This document shows positions 1-4,028 of a stretch of DNA of 5,897 nt, piece by piece. The notes beneath the pieces are model-generated. The model did no database searches. It saw nothing but the letters and a program-made list of their open reading frames with translations, and was not told the origin of the DNA. Made by a program: the position numbers and the translations under genes. The stretch's first letter is position 1. Every line of letters starts with the position of its first letter. This DNA comes from Pirellulales bacterium (GTDB lineage Bacteria; Planctomycetota; Planctomycetia; Pirellulales; Thermoguttaceae), in assembly GCA_030642635.1 (NCBI GenBank), contig DAOWNK010000209.1, positions 1-5,897 on the forward strand, written 5' to 3'.

Positions 1-392
1 CCTTTCGGCTGGTTGATCCGTTTCTCAGCCAGGAATACCTCGACCTGGCAATTCAGCACGCCAGATTCTGGCCGGGGAGCGAGTTACCCAAGAATGCCAT
101 GAAGCTCCTGCTTGTATCTGCGGGCGTTCCTCGCGATATGGTGTATCGGCGCAAGCAGGGTTTCCGTTCGCCGGACCGAGAGGCATTCGCGGACCCACGG
201 TTCCTTAGCCACCTGGAAGCGGCAACCGATCGAGCTTCGCCTCTGGCGGACTTCTTCAACCAACGGATGTTGACAGAGTTACTGGGAATGCTTCGGGTTC
301 GCCGTGATCTTCCCAAACAAACCTACAACTACCTTTGGGCAGCCGCGTTTATTAACTGCTGGATTACGCAATTGGAAGCGAAAAAGAAGTAA
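1..392 (+). CDS. Asparagine synthase-like protein, C-terminal part (5' truncated by window edge)
   Basis: The open frame runs in from the left edge (first full codon at 3) and stops at TAA 390-392, giving 129 residues. The opening residues FRLVDPFLSQEYLDLA resemble the stretch of glutamine-dependent asparagine synthetases where a conserved R/DPFLD precedes a helix. Next come a Lys-containing PKNAMK segment, a GVPRDMVYRRKQGF segment and an aromatic-rich end (YNYLWAAAFINCWI). The R-K-x-G-F signature after 'lP..i..R' is typical of the C-terminal end of the AsnB synthase domain. That domain activates aspartate (or a related carboxylate) with ATP and adds ammonia made by an N-terminal glutaminase. 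The ATP-binding SGG(I/V)DS loop and any glutaminase domain would lie upstream, outside the window, so I cannot tell a true AsnB from the asparagine-synthase-like enzymes of surface-polysaccharide or peptide clusters. An internal ATG at 99 falls inside the conserved domain and is not the start. Confidence 0.75.
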   Translation, partial: FRLVDPFLSQEYLDLAIQHARFWPGSELPKNAMKLLLVSAGVPRDMVYRRKQGFRSPDREAFADPRFLSHLEAATDRASPLADFFNQRMLTELLGMLRVRRDLPKQTYNYLWAAAFINCWITQLEAKKK

Positions 393-394
393 AA

Positions 395-427
395 GGGGGA
401 AGGCGGCCTTGGCGGCACACCTTCCCC
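395..427 (-). terminator. Candidate intrinsic terminator of the minus-strand lipoprotein gene
   Basis: GGGGAAGG (396-403) pairs perfectly with CCTTCCCC (420-427) around a 16-nt loop. Read on the minus strand, the hairpin is followed by C, then TTTT, then ACTTCTTTTTC, a usable U-rich tract. It starts 24 nt past the lipoprotein stop codon. On the plus strand no T-run follows, so it would serve the upstream asparagine-synthase-like gene less well. The long loop is a weak point. Confidence 0.5.
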
Positions 428-451
428 GAACGTTCAGCATGTCGCTGACAA

Positions 452-652
452 TTAACCTTCGGCCGGTTCCTCTGGGGCAGGCTCAGCAGGCTCTTCGGCC
501 GGCTCCACAATGTCAACCTCTTCGACATCAATGGCCTCGCCCTCTTCAGGGGCTTCTACCGTGACATCGCTGGGCGCATCGGCAGGTTGCTGACAACCGA
601 CGGCGAACAGCCCAAGGCTGACCAACATCAAAAACATTGCAAAATACTTCAT
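452..652 (-). CDS. Small acidic lipoprotein (66 aa), function unknown
   Basis: The protein starts MKYFAMFLMLVSLGLFAVGC: one positive residue, a hydrophobic run at about 4-18, then Ala-Val-Gly-Cys with Cys20 as the lipidation site. This is an acceptable lipobox, although Ala rather than Leu sits at -3. The mature part is only about 47 residues, made almost entirely of Glu, Ala, Pro, Asp and Val, with an EPAEEPAEPAPEEPAEG tail of Glu-Pro-Ala repeats. It has no recognisable domain and is probably disordered and strongly anionic. I infer that it sits as a membrane-tethered tail on the outer face of the inner membrane or in the outer membrane. The start at 652 is supported by AGGAAAGGTGA (667-657 read on the minus strand), with four bases between AGGTGA and the ATG. 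The gene is convergent with the asparagine-synthase-like gene and divergent from the sigma factor. It is short enough that automated annotation may miss it, but the RBS, lipobox and hairpin terminator together support a real gene. Confidence 0.72.
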   Translation of the reverse strand: MKYFAMFLMLVSLGLFAVGCQQPADAPSDVTVEAPEEGEAIDVEEVDIVEPAEEPAEPAPEEPAEG

Positions 653-832
653 TTGCTCACCTTTCCTAAAATAACGGGTGATTCAATCTACACCACAGAA
701 ACCATTCCTGTGGACTCATGATCTTAGATGCCAACCCCTGTGATTTTATTCCCGAGAAGTTTAGAATAAAAAATAATTCTGGAAAATGGGGAATAATGGC
801 CCCGTTTTGTGTCTCTTAGAAGGTGGTCGAGT
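653..832. promoter_or_regulatory. Divergent intergenic region between lipoprotein and sigma-factor genes
   Basis: These 180 nt must hold the promoters of both flanking genes. A perfect 6-bp inverted repeat, CCACAG (693-698) and CTGTGG (708-713), is separated by 9 nt, which suits a dimeric regulator. The half-site string CCTGTG (707-712) recurs 30 nt away at 737-742. Further right, 743-797 is clearly AT-rich for this window and includes AGAAT (763-767) paired with ATTCT (776-780). Possible -10 elements are AATAAT (792-797, plus strand) and TAGATT (690-685, minus strand). Neither has a convincing -35 element, so I do not assign exact promoters. Confidence 0.35.
818..826 (+). promoter_or_regulatory. 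Ribosome binding site fixing the sigma-factor start at 833
   Basis: AGAAGGTGG lies six bases before the ATG at 833. An in-frame GTG at 809 would add eight residues but has no Shine-Dalgarno sequence before it, and its reading frame runs through this RBS. The ATG at 833 is therefore the likely start. Confidence 0.7.
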
Positions 833-1384
833 ATGACCGACGAACGGACATTGATGGATATCGAGCGGCTTGTTGCCGAGCACCATCAGGCGGTTTATCG
901 GTATGCCTACCGGCTTGCAGGATCGGTTCCCGACGCCGAGGACCTCACCCAGCAGACCTTCCTGATCGCTCAGCAGAAGCTGGATCAACTGCGAAATGTA
1001 GAAAGCGCCAAGGGATGGTTGTTTGCGATACTGCGAAACAGCTTTCTGAAGGACCGCCAGCGGCAGCGTCCGGTATCGGAGGCCACCTTGCAGTTGGACA
1101 TCGACTCGATCCCGGCCGAAATTCCCGACGAGGTGGAGATTGACAGCGAGCGGCTCCAAGAGGCCATAAACGAACTTCCAGAGAATTTTCGCGTGGTGCT
1201 TGTGATGTTTTACTTCGAGGAGTGTTCGTATCGTGAGATTGCCGAGTCGCTGGGGTTGCCGATCGGTACGGTTATGAGCCGGCTGGCCAGGGCGAAGGGG
1301 CACTTGCAGGCAAGACTGTTCGGTACGTCCGTTGCTCCGTGCAGCGCGGCGAAGCGTTCAGAATACACAAAAGTTTTACTATGA
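833..1384 (+). CDS. ECF-type RNA polymerase sigma factor (183 aa)
   Basis: This is a two-domain, sigma70-family extracytoplasmic-function factor of typical length. The sigma2 domain covers residues ~11-80: LVAEHHQAVYRYAYRLAG, then DAEDLTQQTFLIAQQ (34-48; region 2.2, core polymerase contact) and AKGWLFAILRNSFLKDRQR (59-77; regions 2.3/2.4, -10 melting and recognition). An acidic linker spans ~88-106. The sigma4 domain covers ~108-160, with INELPENFRVVLVMFYFEE followed by the helix-turn-helix CSYREIAESLGLPIGTVMSRLARAK that reads the -35 element. About 20 residues at the C-terminus are not part of sigma4. The TGA stop overlaps the ATG of the next gene (ATGA, 1381-1384), so the two are translationally coupled. 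The partner's membrane span suggests release of the sigma factor on an envelope signal. I cannot see the target promoters or assign an ECF subgroup. Confidence 0.93.
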   Translation: MTDERTLMDIERLVAEHHQAVYRYAYRLAGSVPDAEDLTQQTFLIAQQKLDQLRNVESAKGWLFAILRNSFLKDRQRQRPVSEATLQLDIDSIPAEIPDEVEIDSERLQEAINELPENFRVVLVMFYFEECSYREIAESLGLPIGTVMSRLARAKGHLQARLFGTSVAPCSAAKRSEYTKVLL

Positions 1385-2043
1385 CCCGGAACGAGCAAAT
1401 CTTCGATGCGGTCGACACACGTCTGGCGGCTTGCTTCCACGACGTGCCGCTGCCGGAAGGGTTGGAGTTGCGTCTGAGAAAGCGGCTGTTGGATACGGCA
1501 GATGTTGTTCCTGTACGGCCGAAGCACGTCTCGCGCCGGTGGCTGGTGATCGCCGGCGGGACGCTCACCGCTGCGGCGGTGTTGTTGGTCGTTGCGTTGG
1601 TCAATCTGATGGATACATCGGCGTCGTACGATGGCGCCGCAGTTCACCAGTTCGCCGTAAAGTTTTTCAATTCTGAAACGCCGGACACGTGGAATCTGCT
1701 TGCCGAGAAATCGCCACCGCGTAATTATCCCGTCAGCCCGGCCGTGGTGGCAACGCAAGCCGTGCAATGGCGACCGATCAGCGGATTTCTTGGAGCAAGC
1801 GGCGTGGCCTACGACATTTCAGGCTGCATTTCAGGCCGTGGCGGCAGCCGTGCAACTCTCTATGTGGTCAAGCGCACGGTACCCGACCTGCCGGACCTCC
1901 CGCCCATGCGACCGGGATTGACCACTGCCGGATGTTCTGTATCTGCCTGGCAGTCGGGCGGGCTGCTCTACGTCATGGTCGTGCGAGGCGGTCCGCAGAC
2001 TTACCGACGATTCCTCGACCTACCACGCGGTCCGGTGACGTAA
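1381..2043 (+). CDS. Single-span membrane protein, probable anti-sigma factor (220 aa)
   Basis: The start at 1381 forms an ATGA overlap with the sigma-factor stop. An upstream in-frame ATG at 1339 would read 14 codons inside the sigma gene and is less likely. Residues 1-53 are polar and presumably cytoplasmic, including CFHDVPLPEGLELRLRKRLL, a pattern I associate with planctomycete proteins encoded beside ECF sigma factors. Residues ~54-77 (WLVIAGGTLTAAAVLLVVAL) form one membrane span preceded by KHVSRR, giving a cytoplasmic N-terminus and an outer C-terminal domain of about 140 residues. That domain has Cys149 and Cys185 and a late AWQSGGLLYVMVVRGG strand-like segment. The usual zinc anti-sigma signature (Hx3Cx2C) is absent, so sigma binding would have to use another fold. 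Position, coupling and topology argue for an anti-sigma role, but no sequence motif proves it. Confidence 0.7.
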   Translation: MTRNEQIFDAVDTRLAACFHDVPLPEGLELRLRKRLLDTADVVPVRPKHVSRRWLVIAGGTLTAAAVLLVVALVNLMDTSASYDGAAVHQFAVKFFNSETPDTWNLLAEKSPPRNYPVSPAVVATQAVQWRPISGFLGASGVAYDISGCISGRGGSRATLYVVKRTVPDLPDLPPMRPGLTTAGCSVSAWQSGGLLYVMVVRGGPQTYRRFLDLPRGPVT

Positions 2044-2049
2044 AACCAC

Positions 2050-2110
2050 ATAAAGCCGCGACCGGTAGTCGCGCTATGCAAATCGGCGCGACCATTGGTC
2101 GCGGCTTTAT
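2050..2110. repeat. Compound 61-nt hairpin built from two GCGACC palindromic units
   Basis: ATAAAGCCGCGACC (2050-2063) pairs perfectly over 14 bp with GGTCGCGGCTTTAT (2097-2110). Inside it, GTCGCGC (2068-2074) pairs with GCGCGAC (2086-2092) around an 11-nt loop, with only a short G-U/mismatch junction between the two stems. The same bases also read as two separate small hairpins spaced 30 nt apart: CGCGAC/GTCGCG (2057-2073) and CGCGACC/GGTCGCG with an ATT loop (2087-2103). The element begins six bases past the anti-sigma stop. It could end the sigma operon transcript, although only a moderately U-rich tract (CTTTATCATTT) follows, or it could be a copy of a dispersed palindromic repeat. Confidence 0.7.
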
Positions 2111-2185
2111 CATTTCCGGGGGAATATTTGGGCATAACTGGTGCGAAGAAATGTATGAACCAGCAAAGCATATCGAACAGCATTA

Positions 2186-2209
2186 CCCCGTCCAACGGGG
2201 GGTATTCTT
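2186..2209 (+). terminator. GC-rich hairpin, possible terminator of the sigma operon
   Basis: CCCCGT (2186-2191) pairs with ACGGGG (2195-2200) over a three-base CCA loop, and TACC (2184-2187) can alternatively pair with GGTA (2201-2204). The tract that follows (TATTCTTGT) is only partly U-rich, so termination is uncertain. It lies directly upstream of the candidate promoter of the next gene, where it could insulate the two units. Confidence 0.3.
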
Positions 2210-2235
2210 GTGTCAGGCTGAAAAACGTGTACACT
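2208..2235 (+). promoter_or_regulatory. Candidate sigma70-like promoter for the first toroid gene
   Basis: TTGTGT (2208-2213) and TACACT (2230-2235) are separated by 16 bases. Each matches the housekeeping consensus at about four of six positions. The expected transcript start near 2242 would leave a leader of roughly 55 nt. The -10 lies within the perfect palindrome GTGTACAC (2227-2234), a possible operator. This is a pattern match only. Confidence 0.35.
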
Positions 2236-2244
2236 AAACGGTTC

Positions 2245-2277
2245 AAAGCTTACTGAAGCTTTTGCGCGTTCTGCGCA
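2245..2277 (+). promoter_or_regulatory. Two adjacent hairpins in the leader of the first toroid gene
   Basis: AAAGCTT (2245-2251) pairs with AAGCTTT (2256-2262) over the ACTG loop. It is followed at once by TGCGC (2263-2267) paired with GCGCA (2273-2277) over GTTCT. The pair ends seven bases before the GGAG ribosome binding site (2284-2287). They could stabilise the transcript or tune translation. No known riboswitch class is recognised. Confidence 0.4.
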
Positions 2278-2283
2278 TATCAC

Positions 2284-2287
2284 GGAG
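2284..2287 (+). promoter_or_regulatory. Ribosome binding site of the first toroid gene
   Basis: GGAG lies nine bases before the ATG at 2297. Spacing and strength are ordinary, and this supports the chosen start. Confidence 0.6.
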
Positions 2288-2296
2288 CAAGAAGAA

Positions 2297-3937
2297 ATGG
2301 CAGAGAAACCATCATTATCGGCAAGTAATGCGAAGCCCGCTGAGGCAAAGCCCCGGCCGACGGCCGCCGCGCCGCGCCCAAGCTCAAGTGGCGATAAGCA
2401 AGATGCATCGGGTGCCGTCCACAAGACCAGGCGGGGCAAGGCGGTTGGTGTCCGCGAGGAGATGGACGAGCGTAAGGAGCTTGGGGCCTTCCATATCTGG
2501 ATGCGAGAGGCCGTAAAAAACACCCCAAGTTGGCTTGTCAGCATGGTCTTTCACATGATCGTCCTGCTCATACTTGCCCTGTGGACGATGCCTGAGAACT
2601 GGGCCGACGAGGCCCGGCAACTGGTGGTCGCCAACACCAAAAATGAAGAGTTCGACGAATTGGAAGAACTTATTGATGAGCCGCTCGAAGAAATCGACGT
2701 GGAGATGACCGCCATCGAGGATGTCGTGCAAGAAGATGTCAATATCTCGCCCGACGACGTGGATGCCGCTGCGATGTCAGTCGATCTGAGTGATTTCGGG
2801 CTGGATAAGGCGCCTCGCAACGATCTGTTGGCCACCGTCGGTGGATATTACGGCACTGGGCTTTCGGGCCGCGGCACCGGCAATCGAGGTGCATTGGTGC
2901 GACGTGCCGGCGGTACGGCGGCCAGCGAAAAGGCGGTGGCCGCCGCGCTGAAGTGGCTGGCCATACACCAAATGCCCGACGGCGGCTGGTGCTTCGATCT
3001 GAAGAAAGTACCTTCCTGTCGTGGCAAATGCCGCAACTCGGGAGACTTAGGCAAGGCCAGAATCGGGGCCACTGCAATGGCCGTATTGCCGTTCCTGGGC
3101 GCCGGACAGACGCACGTTGAAGGCAAGTACAAGGCAACGGTCCGCAGCGGGTTGTACTTTCTGGTCAACCACATGAAGGTCGGCGCGAACGGCGGTTCGC
3201 TGCACGAGGGGGGCGGAAACATGTACTCGCACGGCTTAGCGTCGATCGCCTTGTGCGAGGCATACGCAATGACCGACGACAAGGGACTTCACAACCCGGC
3301 CCAGGCGGCCGTCAATTTTATCTGCTACGCCCAGGACCCGGTCGGCGGCGGTTGGCGATACAAACCGCGTCAGCCCGGCGATACATCGGTCGTCGGCTGG
3401 CAGATTATGGCGCTGAAGAGCGGACACATGGCATATCTTCGCGTGCCTCCGGCGACGGTCAAAAGGGCGTTTGCATTCCTCGACAGCGTGCAGGCCAACA
3501 GCGGCGCTACTTATGGCTACACAAGCCCGGGCACCGGTAAGGCGACCACGGCCATCGGACTGCTGTGCCGGATGTATCTCGGCTGGAAGAAGGACTACCC
3601 TGCCTTGCAACGCGGCGCCAAGATGATCAGCAAATGGGGGCCTTCCAAGAGCAATATGTACTATAACTACTATGCCACCCAGGTTATGCGGCACGTTGAA
3701 GGCGATATGTGGAAAAAGTGGAACAGCGTTATGCGCGACCAGTTGGTCAACTCTCAGTCAAAAAACGGCCACGAAACGGGGAGTTGGTTCATGGGTAACC
3801 CCCAAAAGCCGGCGCTCTGCGAAAAACACGGCGGACGACTCTACTGCACCTCGATGGCCACCATGGTGCTGGAGGTCTACTATCGACACATGCCGATCTA
3901 CGGAAAGGAAAGCATCGAGGAAGATTTTAAGGAGTAG
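2297..3937 (+). CDS. Membrane-anchored prenyltransferase/squalene-cyclase-like toroid protein, copy 1 (546 aa)
   Basis: Residues 1-76 are a Pro/Ala/Ser/Lys-rich, probably disordered cytoplasmic tail. Residues ~78-98 (SWLVSMVFHMIVLLILALW) form one membrane span. Residues ~100-165 are a very acidic linker (EEFDELEELIDEPLEEIDVE onward), then a Gly-rich stretch follows (181-206). Residues ~207-540 form an alpha/alpha toroid with QMPDGGWCF (225-233, QW-like), GATAMAVLPFLGAG (257-270), YSHGLASIALCEAY (310-323), GGGWRYKP...PGDTSVVGWQIMALKSG (350-376), TTAIGLLCRMYLGW (417-430), YYNYYATQVM (455-464), GHETGSW (491-497) and LEVYYRHMPIY (525-535). The fold matches terpenoid cyclases and prenyltransferases, but DxDD is missing where cyclases carry it, and so is the prenyltransferase zinc triad. 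A CRGKC pair sits at 241-245. The span carries Ser82, His86, Leu93 and Thr97 in TonB-like spacing. Function is unknown. I expect a toroid facing the periplasm and acting as a binding or scaffold domain. Confidence 0.88.
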   Translation: MAEKPSLSASNAKPAEAKPRPTAAAPRPSSSGDKQDASGAVHKTRRGKAVGVREEMDERKELGAFHIWMREAVKNTPSWLVSMVFHMIVLLILALWTMPENWADEARQLVVANTKNEEFDELEELIDEPLEEIDVEMTAIEDVVQEDVNISPDDVDAAAMSVDLSDFGLDKAPRNDLLATVGGYYGTGLSGRGTGNRGALVRRAGGTAASEKAVAAALKWLAIHQMPDGGWCFDLKKVPSCRGKCRNSGDLGKARIGATAMAVLPFLGAGQTHVEGKYKATVRSGLYFLVNHMKVGANGGSLHEGGGNMYSHGLASIALCEAYAMTDDKGLHNPAQAAVNFICYAQDPVGGGWRYKPRQPGDTSVVGWQIMALKSGHMAYLRVPPATVKRAFAFLDSVQANSGATYGYTSPGTGKATTAIGLLCRMYLGWKKDYPALQRGAKMISKWGPSKSNMYYNYYATQVMRHVEGDMWKKWNSVMRDQLVNSQSKNGHETGSWFMGNPQKPALCEKHGGRLYCTSMATMVLEVYYRHMPIYGKESIEEDFKE

Positions 3938-3944
3938 TTTCGCT

Positions 3945-3974
3945 TTTCCATTTCTCTTCCCTGCGGGTTATAAT
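3945..3974 (+). promoter_or_regulatory. Candidate sigma70-like promoter between the two toroid genes
   Basis: A perfect TATAAT (3969-3974) is preceded by TTTCCA (3945-3950; four of six matches) with 18 bases between. Transcription would start near 3981, leaving about 48 nt before the preferred GTG start at 4029. TTCTCT (3952-3957) and AGAGAA (3975-3980) form a 6-bp inverted repeat around the -10. The second gene can therefore be expressed apart from the first. Confidence 0.5.
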
Positions 3975-4014
3975 AGAGAAGCTTAAAACTTGTCTGATTT
4001 GCTCCCTTACCCGC

Positions 4015-4019
4015 AGGAG
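4015..4019 (+). promoter_or_regulatory. Ribosome binding site supporting a GTG start at 4029
   Basis: AGGAG lies nine bases before GTG 4029. The longer in-frame reading from TTG 3990 has no comparable site, would begin only about nine bases after the predicted transcript start, and would place this RBS inside the coding region. Confidence 0.6.
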
Positions 4020-4028
4020 CCGGCACAC

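Noticed and set aside
761..1303. Minus-strand open frame of 180 codons opposite the sigma gene
   Set aside because: It is a shadow of the sigma-factor coding region, which has clear sigma2 and sigma4 motifs on the plus strand.
1210..1767. Minus-strand open frame of 185 codons across the sigma/anti-sigma junction
   Set aside because: It is antisense to two well-supported coupled genes, is Arg/His-rich and resembles no protein family.
2050..2210. Possible CRISPR or tandem repeat array in the intergenic region
   Set aside because: There are only two imperfect palindromic units, and no regular repeat-spacer pattern follows.
2697..2766. Asp-rich strings (such as SPDDVD) that look like the DxDD motif of squalene-hopene cyclases
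   Set aside because: They lie in the acidic linker, not in the toroid, and are not followed by the TA-rich helix seen in real cyclases.
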